In this document: one piece after another, positions 34,301-44,572 of the stretch
Layout: each line of letters opens with the position of its first letter
How positions within the stretch are numbered: position 1 is the first letter of the stretch
DNA from: Linum tenue
Taxonomy: Eukaryota; Streptophyta; Magnoliopsida; Malpighiales; Linaceae
Direction of reading: 5' to 3'
Length of the DNA: 64,000 bases
Assembly (NCBI GenBank): GCA_946122785.1
Contig: CAMGYJ010000008.1
Coordinates: 12,301,475 to 12,365,474 of the forward strand
Translations under genes and position numbers: made by a program
The notes under the pieces: generated by a model
Told to the model about the DNA's origin: nothing
What the model saw: only the letters and a program-made list of their open reading frames with translations
Database searches by the model: none

Positions 34301-35812
34301 GAGGCGAGAGTGCCAAAGCTCGGATCGCCCCAATGCCTGCCGCGCCGAATAAGCTACCGGATGACTCTGCTGAAAAACCCGCAACTGATATAGACCGTCA
34401 CTCTGAATCCCCATGCCAATCATCTTCTTCGAGGCCAAGTCCTGGATAACACAGAAATCGCTTAAGAAAATAACTGCTACTGGGTGATCTGCAGTGAGAC
34501 GACTGACGGATAACAAGTTGCATTGAAAATCGGGAATATGTAAGACCCGATTCAGAACCAAGCCATTTTCCAACTGTGTCATTCCAATATTGCGAACAGG
34601 GACCCCATTACCATTGGGTATCCGAACCTGCAAGTCAGTGTTGGTCGCGAACTCGCCAACAAACAAGGAATTATCGGTAATGATATGTTCATTACAACCT
34701 GAGTCAATAATCCAAGATGAAGTTTGAGGAACCGTACCTGACATGTTCACCGCCATCCCTGCCGAGGGAGTGGTCTTAGAGTCCATGCCGAGAAAGGCAC
34801 GAAGTTGAGCCAATTGAGCTGCACTCAAACCAGGAACAGCGCCGCTATCATCACTTTCCACAGCAGCAGCTTGGGCTTCGGATCGAGAGGCTTTTCCGGG
34901 ACGACGACGAGACTTAGAGCCAGACTTGGTACCCTGCGAGTTCCCAGAGCGGGGAGGGTATCCGATGAGTTCATAACAAGTGGCCTTGAAGTGGCCAGGC
35001 TTCTCGCAGTGGGTGCACCAAGGTCGCCCTTCAGGAGTGCGAGGCTCGGAGGAGACGGAGTCACCTTTGCCTTGAAAAGCAGCAGCGTCCATGGAGGGAC
35101 GAGAGTCATGTGAAAGATTGCGCTGTTGCTCATCGTTGGCGGCCATTTGATATGCAGCGCCCAAAGAGGGAGGCGGCTTCATGGAGAGGAGCTGCGTGCG
35201 AACAACGGAGAAGTTGTCGTCAAGCCCGATGAGAAAGTCGAGGAGACGCATGTCCTCGTGAGACGAACGAGTACGCTGTTCAACGTTACACTCACACTTG
35301 CCACAAGTGCAACGGGCAGGAGGGTCCAACGTGAGCCAATCGTCCCAAAGGCGCTTCAACTTGGAGTAGAAAGAGGCGACACTCAACCTGTCTTGGCGAA
35401 GGTTCGTGATGTCCCGACGTAGTTTGTAACGACGTGGGAGATTACCTGTGGAAAACCGCTCCTTGAGCTCATCCCAGATCTGCTGCGCTGTGAGACTAGG
35501 AGAGAGGCTGTTGCGGATGTCGCGACTCATCCCAGTACGAAGCCAGCCGACAACCGCAGCGTTACAACGGACCCAAGCTTCAAGTTCAGGTCCAGAAGCA
35601 GGACGCGGGACAGTCCCCGTAACAAGCCCGAGCTTGTTTTTAGCCAACAGAGAATTAGTCATCTCGGCAGCCCACTCACCGTAGTTAAGATCGGTGAGAG
35701 CCTCGCTGACGAACATGAGGTTGGGATGATCCGAGGGATGAAGATGGAGAGGAGACGCCCCATCGATGAGCGGAGCGGAACTAGAAATCATGGTGCCATC
35801 ACCTGTGCTCAT
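31370..35812 (-). CDS. Copia 1 gag-pol polyprotein
   Basis: The frame is open from 35890, but the ATG at 35812 (MSTGDG) is preferred because gag similarity begins there. About 1480 residues in copia order. Gag is followed by a CCHC knuckle (about residues 292-305, counted from 35890). The protease motif IDSGCN is near 396. Integrase has a HHCC region, catalytic Asp in HIDIWG, ADNG and Glu in NGVVERKH. Reverse transcriptase has the YVDD active site (YVDDVILAGDD), and RNase H has the SSAEAEYRAMA motif near the C-terminus. It makes the particle, cleaves itself, copies the RNA and integrates the cDNA. No internal stop or frameshift. Lineage perhaps Ale-like, judged from the short LTRs only. Confidence 0.95.
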   Translation of the reverse strand: MSTGDGTMISSSAPLIDGASPLHLHPSDHPNLMFVSEALTDLNYGEWAAEMTNSLLAKNKLGLVTGTVPRPASGPELEAWVRCNAAVVGWLRTGMSRDIRNSLSPSLTAQQIWDELKERFSTGNLPRRYKLRRDITNLRQDRLSVASFYSKLKRLWDDWLTLDPPARCTCGKCECNVEQRTRSSHEDMRLLDFLIGLDDNFSVVRTQLLSMKPPPSLGAAYQMAANDEQQRNLSHDSRPSMDAAAFQGKGDSVSSEPRTPEGRPWCTHCEKPGHFKATCYELIGYPPRSGNSQGTKSGSKSRRRPGKASRSEAQAAAVESDDSGAVPGLSAAQLAQLRAFLGMDSKTTPSAGMAVNMSGTVPQTSSWIIDSGCNEHIITDNSLFVGEFATNTDLQVRIPNGNGVPVRNIGMTQLENGLVLNRVLHIPDFQCNLLSVSRLTADHPVAVIFLSDFCVIQDLASKKMIGMGIQSDGLYQLRVFQQSHPVAYSARQALGRSELWHSRLGHPSGAKLLALQPFISCPLLSSQVPCDSCLRAKQTRLPFPHSSIKTKACFDLIHIDIWGGFHEPSFTGARYFLTIVDDFSRAVWVFLLKNKSDVARYLLVFCRQVRRQYGHVIRRIQADNGREFSTPALRDFYEQEGIILQTSCTDTPQQNGVVERKHRHLLDTARALRFHAGLPLSFWGECILTAAYLINRMPLVPLQQQTPYQILLGELPKYDHLRSLGCLAYAKNTRRNLSKFEARGRPGIFVGYPATQKGYRIFDLESEMIYTTRDVVFVEHLFPYKDPRILADMVPRHDPSTHVPFQPMRLLDPDRPASFPSSGDPESSTSPAAACPSTPQPTSIAATPEIEAVTPLTTIPPAPSPDTSALSPATPSSPKFSPVETSPSDIPATPTSRTAPPSPAAVDPPPLPRRGDRARRPPSHLGDYVTDLPGPSQVQHVAYPMAHYVSYHRLSPSHQAFISRVSQITEPKYFYQAVRHPQWRKAMNTEFSALVANGTWELTFLPPGKKAIDSKWVYKIKYLPTGSIERFKARVVAKGYTQVEGIDYHDTFAPVAKLVTVRCLLAVAVTKGWHIHQLDVNNAFLHGDLDEEVYMKIPQGFAQPGDTRVCRLRKSIYGLKQASRNWYQKFSAALVELHFRQSHADHSLFIYRTDRSFVAALIYVDDVILAGDDLVFIQSVKTFLHHRFTIKDLGPLKYFLGIEVARSSKGIVLNQRKYVLDILADTGFQATRPSSTPIEQNHQLGRSPSPPAPDPAAFRRLVGRLLYLTVTRPDITYAVNILSQAVHAPTQAHLDAAHRVLRYLKASPGRRLLLPAQGSLRLTAYCDADWGGCQTTRRSTTGYFIRLGSSPVSWRTKKQTVVARSSAEAEYRAMASTVCEVLWLRWLLSDLGAPQSSPTPLYCDNQAALHITANPVFHERTKHVEMDCYFVRERVQSLDISPRKIATAEQPADLFTKGLSIEHHHHLLSKLGMFDLHACA

Positions 35813-35934
35813 GGTGACGAGGATAAAAGATGAACACGCAACCGAGGGGAGGAAATCTCTGAGGAACCCTAACGGCGCGGTGGTGACCAAAGAACAGAAA
35901 ACCTAACCCTGGATCTTGGTTAGCTCTGATACCA

Positions 35935-36211
35935 TGTAGAAAACGACAGTGCGGAATAAAACAAACACGAGATTTACGTGGTATCCTCGTTCTAGATTGA
36001 ACGAGACTAATCCACGGTGAGCTCGGAACGAGCTCACGGCTTGAGTTTTATTTTATGATGATTATTTTTGTACATAGCCTTCAACATGGACCTCGGCTAT
36101 ATATAGGGAAATACAAAGACTCCACCGACTGACCTAACTTGGGACACGAGTAACAGAGACCAAAGGGTAAAAGGAAAAGAACAAGACCGAGACATACAAG
36201 GACACGTAATA
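35935..36211 (-). repeat. 5' LTR of copia 1
   Basis: Identical to the 3' LTR. It is followed on the coding strand by the primer-binding site. Confidence 0.93.
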
Positions 36212-36299
36212 AATCCCAATCCCAATGCCAATGCTAATGCTGGCTGCTGCTGCTGCTGCTCGTAATGTTCTGGATGCTTGGGCTTGGGCTAAATCTAAT

Positions 36300-37850
36300 C
36301 CAAAGAAGAAGAGCTTCCCTCCTGGCTGAGCTTTCTTCTTCAATCTATCCTCCTGCATTTCAGTTTCTAATCATTTCGTTTCTAAGACTTATTTGAACCA
36401 TTGGGCATGTAATCTCCATTTAAACAATGCTTTAACTTTTGTTGTTTGTAAACTTGAGTGTTGTAAACGTTTCATAGTATCTGTCCTATAATTTGTGTTT
36501 TTTATTTTGTGTGTATTACTACTATTATATTATTATATTAGCTAGTGCTGCCATGCTTTATTTTGCAGGTGGAAGAGGAGGAAGAAGAAGATTGGTGCAT
36601 GCTAAAGAGTAATCTTACACGTTATTCGGTTTAGACATATAATGTATGTACGAAGGTTTTTTTTTTTTTTTTTTGAGGGGAAGTATGTACAAAGGTTTAA
36701 TAAACAAGGATAGATTAGTTTGTCTAATTAATAACTCTCTATATATATGTGAAAATTATGTACGGTATTCTAGATGTTCCTTTAAACATACGGATTCTAA
36801 AGACATTATAAATGCACCCCAAATATTCTTGTTGCACTTTGTTCTTTTTTCTCTATTTATTATTTACTTGTATTATTACAACTTCTTTTCTTTAAAGTTG
36901 GTTGGGGGAGGGCCGGAGGGGATAGCGAGTCAGTTTTCGACTTCCATTACAATTTCTTTTCTTAGGTTCTTCTTGGGGGACGCGGACTTGGGAATTCTGT
37001 AGGCTCATTGGGCCCAATAATAATAAAGCCTATAATTAAAAAGAAATTAATAAGAGATCTTTCGAAAGATTTCGAATATTTCATCACCAAGCTTTATCCA
37101 TGCCATGGATTTATATTAATTAGGTTAGTTAATTAGTGGTCTTGTAATTAGCCTGTTAATTAGTGGCTTGAGTCCGCTTTTTCAATTGATCAAATCGGAA
37201 AGAGCACAATGGAATGCATTTGTAACTGACCGGATCCAGGCGTGTCAAAAGAAAAAAAAATAAAAAATAGTTGACAAATAATTTTTTTTCTTATTGGTTT
37301 CTTAATGGTTTCTATTGGTTTTTCGGTTTTAACCAAACCAAAACCATTAAGTTGCTTATTGGTTTAAATCCGAAAAACTTAAACCATTAACTTTCTAATT
37401 GGTTTGGTTTTTGTTAAAACCAAAAAACCAAAACCAAATGGACAGGCCTATATCCACAACACCCCAACTTCTTAATTTCTCTGTACGTGTGTGCATAATC
37501 AAAGTAAGTAATGTGATCCTATTATATTTATATATGACTATTTGGTATATGTGTTGGTTTAGGTCTAGTATTGGTTGATGATATATGCACTAGAAAGTGA
37601 ATTTTATATACCTAATTCCACTCGGCCACCTCCCCGCAAACACCCACCGCAACCTACAATTATAATCCCGTACGTATTATGAAACGAATAACAATTCTGC
37701 CGCCTCACTACTAGTCGTCGTCCGTCCACAACTACTACTTAATTAATTACACGAGAAAAATGGCTCTCCGGCGGATAAATCGATCGACCAATTATCACAG
37801 AAAAGTGATAATCTTTATTGGGCCATGTATCGACGTCCCGGCCCAGACCC
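36300..37850. other. Flank of membrane-protein copy 1 and repeat debris
   Basis: 36541-36780 is homologous (inverted) to 41330-41545, so it is the duplicated 3' region of the membrane-protein gene. 37260-37445 is a degenerate fold-back of 'ggtttggtttt' and 'aaaccaaaacc' motifs. 37445-37640 matches the upstream region of the F-box copies (40270-40395 and 53360-53590), so an F-box promoter copy was once here. Confidence 0.5.
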
Positions 37851-38430
37851 CGAGCAGCCCATTCCCTCTGCTCAGTGTAATTGTCCTACTTCAAAGTCGG
37901 AGAGGCTGAACTCTCCCATGGATTATTAGTCTTGATCGTCAAATCGGGGATACCACGTAAAAGATCGTATCTCATTTTCTTTATTTGCATATATTTCTCA
38001 TGGTACCAGAGCAACAGGTCCAACAATAACGTTGTCTTCTCACAGTCATGGTGAACACGAAAGACACGAAGACGTTCGTGTCTTTCGGCTGTAGCGGGAG
38101 CTCAGTAAAAGGCCTTGTCGATGGTGATATCGACCAGTCCTCGATCTAATACCTACATCATTCGGAGAGTAACAGTCAGCTGCAAGTAGGCGATCCACTC
38201 ACTCCAACCAATTATGCTGAATGGGTTGTAGATGTGACTGACGCCCTGATTGCAAGTTTGGCTTTGTTGACGACACGATTCCTAAGCCAGAGTAAGATCC
38301 AGAGTTGCGGGCATGGACTCGATGTGACGCCAATGTCAAAGGCTGGCTTCGAATGGCCATGAATAAAGAAGTTCGTAGTAGTGTGCACTATGCAAAGTCG
38401 GCAATAGAATGTCAGGTTCGCATTTCGGTA
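37850..38430 (+). pseudogene. Degenerate copia remnant (LTR end, primer site, gag fragment)
   Basis: 'tggtaccagagc' at about 38000 is a decayed initiator-Met primer-binding site. Downstream, gag-like sequence (KPE..PELRAWTRCD, MNKEVRSSVHYAKSA) related to copia 3 gag is broken by frameshifts. The same fragment recurs at 50855-51090, also just downstream of an F-box gene. Confidence 0.65.
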
Positions 38431-38771
38431 TTACTTGATACCAATTCTTGCATTCGTAGCCAAAATCGGGTTCCATAGACATGAAAAGAGAGCTCTTCCT
38501 ATATTAGATGGAATGGAACCCCGAAGAATTGGACATATTTCTCTTCCCACCCATGGACATTGCGCTCCTCCGATGAAATATAAGAAAGTCGAACTCCAGC
38601 TTGATTCGGTGAATGTCATGGCCGGATACCTGCTACAAGAAAAAAGGACATATATATATCCCGCCTCAACACATGTTAGGGCAGACCTACATAATACAAT
38701 GTTTAGGTTTATAACTAGGTTGATTTGAAGAATTGGATATATTTCTCGCCCCAACAAATGTTATTGATGAC

Positions 38772-40194
38772 CTAGAAGAAATTGGACAATGGTAATCTGA
38801 AAGACCAAAATGTAATCAACCTAATAAACATCGTGAACAATATTGCAAAAATAAAAAGCAATACGCAATGGCAAAGACCTTCAAAGTTCTTGGTCTTCAA
38901 GGGAAGCTCATCTTTCACTAAAATCACTCTTTTGTTGTTGATCTCTCCTTCCTCCAAGGATACCGCTTCCTGATCATCCTCATCATCATCATTCCTTAAT
39001 AGATCTGTCAACACCATAGTTTTCCTCTCCAATGTCAGCAGTCGGAAGTTGTTCTTTCCCCTTTCCAAAAGATCTCGTTCCCAACTCACCACTGTAACTT
39101 CTGTCTCCCCTCCTACTTCCTCACGCTGACAATCTCGAGCACTCTCTGTGGTCGTTGTTGGTGCCACCACGACATGTAAGCTCTCAAGGTGATCGAGTTG
39201 CTCAGGTAGCAGCGGTTTTGTAGCGGCCAACATCCTCCTCCTCCCTCTCTTGTGGAGGTTCCTGTCAACGTTGTAAATCAACATATCACCCTTTTCAAAC
39301 AAACAAAAGAATTTGTCATCTCTGTATGCAACGCCAAGGCAGATTTGTGCTCTTTTCTCATTTAGCGAGAAATCATATGTCCTCCAGAACCAGTTGCCAC
39401 GACGAAGCGTGCTGAAGTAACGAGTGCCATACACCACCAGAATCATCCAGTCGCGAGCCGTAGGCAGTGCCGAGAAGGCAGCCTTGATGGGTCTTGGGTT
39501 GGGGTACGTACAATAATGCATCGTCTGCAGAAATAAGTGCACGTGTATATATATCAAACAAGAGATCGCACAATTCGCACAAGCAATATCATGTGAATAA
39601 GTGTATACCCTGAATGGCTGAATTTTCCAAACTTTAATTTGGTAGAATACTAGAATAAACTCAAACCTAAGTAACTATGTAGGTACGTAGTTAGGTCGTA
39701 GGATAAGATGCATGCAATGCATTACGTACCAGTACGGGCAGGTTGATTAAGCTCGCAGGATATCGAAGGAGAGGATTGAAACAACTGTAGATCTCGCCCG
39801 ATTCCCTAAGAAGCAACCACGCGCCGGCCTTTGCGACGATCCTTGAGCGGCGAATGCTTCGAAACTCCTCCGTGATCGGCCGTCCATGTTGCCGTTGGTA
39901 ATGCCTCGCGTCTATACCAGACACATCTATTTGGACGTAAGAGAGTGAGTCCAACGGCAAGGGACTGGCGAGCGCGGCGGTGGAGTGGACTCGGTGCCAG
40001 TTACTGCAAACGGAGCCGAAGCAGGTGCCGTGGCGGTGGGAAGGAAGCAGTTTGGCGTAGATGGAATGCAGGATTTCTGGACACATATTCGCCCATGGCC
40101 GCCGTCGGCTTTGCTCGTCGGCATCGTCTCCTTCTTCACCTTGGTGATTTCTCCTGTTGTTACTTACTCCGCAACTACTACTCGTGGTATTCAT
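38772..40194 (-). CDS. F-box protein A (DUF295-like C-terminal region)
   Basis: Two exons, 39730-40194 and 38772-39524, joined in phase 0 with GT-AG signals; 405 residues. The F-box lies at about residues 35-75 (CPEILHSIYAKLL...CFGSVCSNWHRV). A 'YPASLINLP' motif near the end of exon 1 and the 'ARDWMILVVYG' and 'VAYRDDKFFCLF' stretches in exon 2 are typical of plant F-box/DUF295 (KIB-type) proteins. These act as substrate receptors of SCF ubiquitin ligases; the target is unknown. Unusual features are an acidic stretch followed by a C-terminal hydrophobic segment (about residues 375-395) that could anchor the protein in a membrane. The closest relative is copy B at 51494. It is intact by eye; expression is unknown. 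Confidence 0.8.
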
Positions 40195-40269
40195 TTAATT
40201 CCACAACGTAACCCCACACCTTCTTTTTTATGTGTGTGTATACATTGTATATATAATGATTGTTTTTAT

Positions 40270-41540
40270 ATATGTGTTGGTTTAGGATTAGGTCTAGACG
40301 TCTAGTGTAGGCTGATATGCACTAGAAAAGAAAGTGCATTTTATACCTGATTCCCACTTGGCCTTCTCCCCGCAAACACCCACCGCAACATTTTATACCT
40401 GAAAAGAAAGTGCATTAATACTAATAATTAAGAGTTAATGAACAAAAAAACTGTGGCAATAACCAGCTTTTTCCAACTAAACTACTCAACAAATTATTTT
40501 TCTAAACACTCTTAATTTCAAGTCTGGACTTTTAATTTTTTATTATTATCAAACAATTGCTACTTCTTACCCGAAAAATCATGCATATACGTATATGAAT
40601 CTCAAATTCACATTGCGTGTTTGCAAGTTTATTATTTGCTCAATGATTTTTTCGTATATATTGATTCGATGATTATATGTACCGGGTTTAGTGTCAACAC
40701 CCTTAAGTATTTGTTAGCGCCCTAATTTAATAATCCCAATATAAAAGTGGGTTGGGTCGGTTTTACATTGGACTAATCGAGGATGAGTGAAGAAGGTAAA
40801 AGTCATAAAAGTGATGGGGTTGATCGAGCTATGAATTAATCGAACTACAGGTTAACCAGATGACGAATTGAACCGGACCAGATCGAAGCTAGTCGCTAGG
40901 ATCCGGTCGATTACAGATCCCCTGTGCTCTTTCCGTTTTGAACAATTGAAAAAGGCGGACTCGAGCCACTAATATATGTCAATGGCAATTGGCATGCATA
41001 AAAGTGTTCCTGTCTCACAGATGAGACTAGAGATCCAATACATAGAAGTGTTCCTGTCTACAGGGTATTTTTGGATGGGCCATCTCACGTGCAGTCTGAT
41101 TGGTAACTGTGGAGTGAAAGCCCACCCGATTTTTTCATCCCTGGAGAATACGAGTTATTAAGGCTGGCTTGATAACGATTACTTTCCTCCTGGCCAAGAA
41201 CAACCTAGAAAGAGAGGTGGTAATAAATTAATAAATAACGGGGAGGAAAAAAAAAAAACAAAGTGCAATAAGAATATATCGGTGCTTTTATAATGTCTCT
41301 AGAATTCTTCACAAATATATATTCTACATGTTTGAAGGGAAGATCTCGGATACCATACAAGATTTTACATAAAATTCCTTGTCTAGGTACTAATTAGACA
41401 AACTAATCTTTGTTTATCAAACCTCTGTACATAGATACATTATTATGTGCATTATCATAATAAAACTTAAGATTACGAATTGCATGCAACGATCTCGATC
41501 TGCTTCCTCATCTTGCACCTGCAAATTAAAATAAGGCACC
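40270..41540. other. F-box upstream region and decayed 3' flank of membrane-protein copy 2
   Basis: 40270-40395 is homologous to 37540-37640 and 53440-53590 (F-box upstream repeats). 41330-41545 is the inverted counterpart of 36541-36780. The interval between is AT-rich with no recognised gene. Confidence 0.5.
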
Positions 41541-41549
41541 ACAACATAC

Positions 41550-42966
41550 TGATAGACCGTTATTTACACATGTTTTTACCCTCGTTCTTACACCGTTTGA
41601 GGTGTTGATTCTCGTGTTTTAGGCCGATTTCACGCTAGGTTGTGCTTGTTTGTGATATTTCATGTCCTAGTACGTGAATGAAGGCTTAGGAGCGAGTCTG
41701 GGGTCGATTGGACGAAGATCGGACGAGTGGCGAGGTTTCAAGGAAGCTGCACGGGCAGACCATGGCATCGCACGGCCGTGCGAAGGCCAGTCCAGGCCGT
41801 GCAGAATTCTGCGAGAGCATGCACGGGCAGACCATGAATTGGCACGGCCGTGCAACGTGCAACCCAGGCCGTGCGGGATTATGCGAGGCCGAGCACGGGC
41901 TGGATGGAAACCCTACACGGCCGTGCACCCTGGCCGTGTGAGAAGCCTAAGATCGAACTAAACCATACGCCGCGTTTTGAGCCGCACGGCCAAAGTGGTG
42001 ATCTGCACGGCCGTGCACCCTGGCCGTTCGAGTCGGGAAATCCTGGTTTTAAAGCCTATTCCGAGCCAAAAGTGGAGAATCGTGTTTTCAGAGCAAAAAC
42101 AGAGCCCTAGAGAGAGAAATTACTAAGAACACATCCTAGAAGATATCTTAGAGCTGGATTTCATCGAATCGAGCTTGGAGATCGTCATTGGAGTGGAAAT
42201 CATCGTCCCGGAGCAGATTTTCCTCATCGTTATGAGTATGACTAATCCGATTGCTGTTTTCTCTTCTCTCTCTATGGAGTAGAACCCTTCTCTCACTTGG
42301 GTATGAAGAACCCTAGTTCCTTGTGTTAGGGATTTGATTGTAATGACTTGGGATGATATTACTATTTGATTTTAATCGAATGACGCATGTTTATTGAATT
42401 GATTGGAGTCTGATCATCTTCTCTCGATTTCTGCTGCAACCTGAGATAGATAGAATCTGATTAGGTTGTTAGAGCCTCTTCATTCGATAGTAGGAGATTG
42501 GCTATACGAGAGTTAGCCAATTTACTGCTTTGTACTGGAATTCAATTCCAGTAGTGGAGTTCTGTGTTCATAGCCTCAGTTTTCTATCCCGGTGAAGACT
42601 AGTCGCCTGCCGGGTAGCTAGACTGAGAGGGCTTGGTCAGCTTAAGAGATTCCAAGCTACTGTCGGATCTTCCGCAGTCTAATCAACAGTAAGTCAACCC
42701 AGGGAATTGCAATTGAACCTAACTAAGGGGCTAGGGGGACTCAATCCCGAGTGACTCTTTCCTGACTTTGAAAACCGAACAATTTACTGCTTTCTTGTTG
42801 CTTTTGCTTTTCACAACAATCACTCGAACTAGTTTGCTAGATAATAGAGAATCACGGAGTAAGCAGTAGACCTAGACCCCGGGTTGATAATTAAACTTGC
42901 CTGTTACTGCATTCCCGGACTGCGATTACACTTGGTCGCAGTTTGGTGTTGTGTTTTGGCGTGTCA
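41550..42966. repeat. Solo LTR (1417 bp) with perfect 5-bp target duplication
   Basis: Starts TGATAGACCG and ends GGCGTGTCA. CATAC is duplicated exactly at 41545-41549 and 42967-42971. No coding sequence, primer site or second LTR. A GC-rich section at 41740-42030 carries repeated palindromes GCACGGCCGTGC. Its length suggests a large Ty3/gypsy family; solo LTRs arise by recombination between the two LTRs. Confidence 0.85.
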
Positions 42967-43464
42967 CATACTAATAATAGAAAAGTAATCAGTGATACGC
43001 AAATAATAGAACAGACCATATGGAATGCCTACCATAGTTAATCACATAAGTTAAAGCATTGTTTAGAAGAGATTACATGCCAGAAACTGGAAAGATAAGA
43101 GTGATAGATTGAGAAGAAAGCTCTGTTCTGTGGGGCCTAGCTAGGTCTTCTCCTTTGGACTGGACTAGACAGAAACCCTAATGCATCTGATCAAATCTGA
43201 GCGGCGGCGGCAGCAGCAGCGGCAGCGTCGGGACCTGCAGCAGCATTGGCGGCGGCGGCAGCTCTGGCGGCCGCAATGATGGCAGCATCAGCAGCAATTC
43301 CTTTCCCAGGACTGGGCCACGGACTGTCGAGATCAAACCAGCAAAAAGAGTGTCTCCCGACTAGAGTATGATTTCCCTTTGTGGTCGTAGGTGAGTATAA
43401 ACACAGCAACAACAGAAGCGACAGACAAAATCCCCCACACCCAAAAGTAGTGCAACCACGCAAA

Positions 43465-44280
43465 TGTAATCGAGAAAGAACTCGATCGATTTGGGAATTA
43501 GGGTTCGAAGAGAGAGAGAGATTCAGAGAGAACGAGTTTCAGAGAGAAGGGGAAGAGATCGATTTGGGTGAAATGGAATGACTGAGTCTCTCGGTTTATG
43601 TTTTATAAAATGGGCCAAAGTCTTGAATCGGGCCAGGTCTGATGAACAGAGTCAATTGGGCTTGGTAAGACTATTTAGAGTCTTTCAGCCCAACACTTCC
43701 TTTAGCTTCAGCCCAAATAGCGGAGTAACAACCCAACCCAAGTGACAGAGTCACAACTCTGTTGCTCAGCCACACAACATCGAGACGAACAGAGTTCTGG
43801 AAAACAGAGTGCAAGAACAGAGCAGAAATGGAGAAGACACAGTCCGTTTTTTAACGTGGTTCGCCCTAGTGCAATGGTGTACTTCCACGTCCCAGAATAT
43901 GGTCTGGGAGACCTTTTATTGAAGAATAAATCACAACCAAAGATTAACACAGAACACGCAAGAAGAAGTAAGCAAAATAAACAACGAAAAACCCTGCTGC
44001 CTTGACACCAGTTGAACCTTTGCCTCAACTTGTGTCAACCCTTTTGCAAACCCAGTGCTATGCCCTTTACCGCAATAGCTCCTACAAAAGTGATTCAAAC
44101 ATTACCAATCACTCGGGTATATATAGCCTTCTCAATCAAGGCACTAGCCGTTGGAAACAGAGAAGGTAGGTTCCCAATCAAGGCTACAGTTTCCTTAAGT
44201 GAATCCAGTGATTGAGCTGCAAAAGAGCAACGGTTAGAAATAGACAATCTCCAACTTGATTCAATCCGCTGATTTCAACA
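43465..44280 (-). repeat. 3' LTR of copia 2
   Basis: 816 bp, paired with 48207-49024. It is preceded on the coding strand by the polypurine tract CTTAGGGGGAGAT. Confidence 0.93.
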
Positions 44281-44572
44281 ATCTCCCCCTAAGTTGGAGG
44301 ATTGTCGATTGCCTATTCCCTGCATACATAAAGCACATCTTTCTACCAAGTACTCAGCAAGAATATGTCAAAAAGGACCAGTTGAGAACTCAGGCCGAGA
44401 AGAAGACTTTATTCAATCAGAAGAGACACGACATAACTGCGTAAACAAAAGACCCCAAAAAAAAACACAAACAACTGACTCCCCTTAACAATTCAAACAT
44501 ACCACCCAAAGCAAAAACTCTTAACAAGCTGACTCCCCCTAAACAGTTTACCAAACAGGATTCCAGAAAGAT

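Larger units (their letters stand above)
31086..36211 (-). mobile_element. Ty1/copia retrotransposon 1, full length, identical LTRs
   Basis: The 277-bp LTRs at 31086-31362 and 35935-36211 are identical by eye over their whole length. The target duplication AATCC lies at 31081-31085 and 36212-36216. The primer-binding site TGGTATCAGAGC (initiator Met tRNA) adjoins the 5' LTR at 35914-35934 on the minus strand; the polypurine tract GAGGGGGCG adjoins the 3' LTR. The single open gag-pol frame is uninterrupted. Identical LTRs and an intact frame mean very recent, possibly still competent, transposition. Confidence 0.96.
30310..36268 (+). pseudogene. Multi-pass membrane protein, copy 1, frameshifted and split by a copia element
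   Basis: Exon 1 (30310-30728) starts MANCFEAIRKFAWL; a GT donor at 30729 and an acceptor before 30841 keep phase to exon 2. Hydrophobic segments lie near residues 18-40, 55-72, in mid-protein and in exon 2 (about 30890-30950), so perhaps four membrane passes. A conserved tail motif CWSDMDSPWPSPGKG follows. Two lesions: one extra A in 'gggggaaagac' (30556-30558) shifts the frame, and a copia element (31086-36211) is inserted in the C-terminal exon with target duplication AATCC. The coding tail resumes at 36212 and reaches a stop near 36266. Family and function not recognised. The paralogue at 43191-49059 confirms the gene model. Confidence 0.7.

Noticed and set aside
35914..35934. Sequence complementary to initiator tRNA, considered as a tRNA gene
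   Set aside because: Only the 3' 12-18 nt match, in the position expected for a retroelement primer-binding site.
38435..38728. Plus-strand frame of 97 codons, also present at 51157
   Set aside because: It lies in the duplicated non-coding block downstream of F-box A and B and is disrupted by indels between copies; no family match.
41674..42110. Arg/Gly-rich frames in the solo LTR
   Set aside because: Translations of the GCACGGCCGTGC repeats; open in several frames and on both strands.
43708..44028. Frames inside the copia 2 LTRs (also 48452-48772)
   Set aside because: LTR sequence, duplicated identically in both LTRs; not coding.
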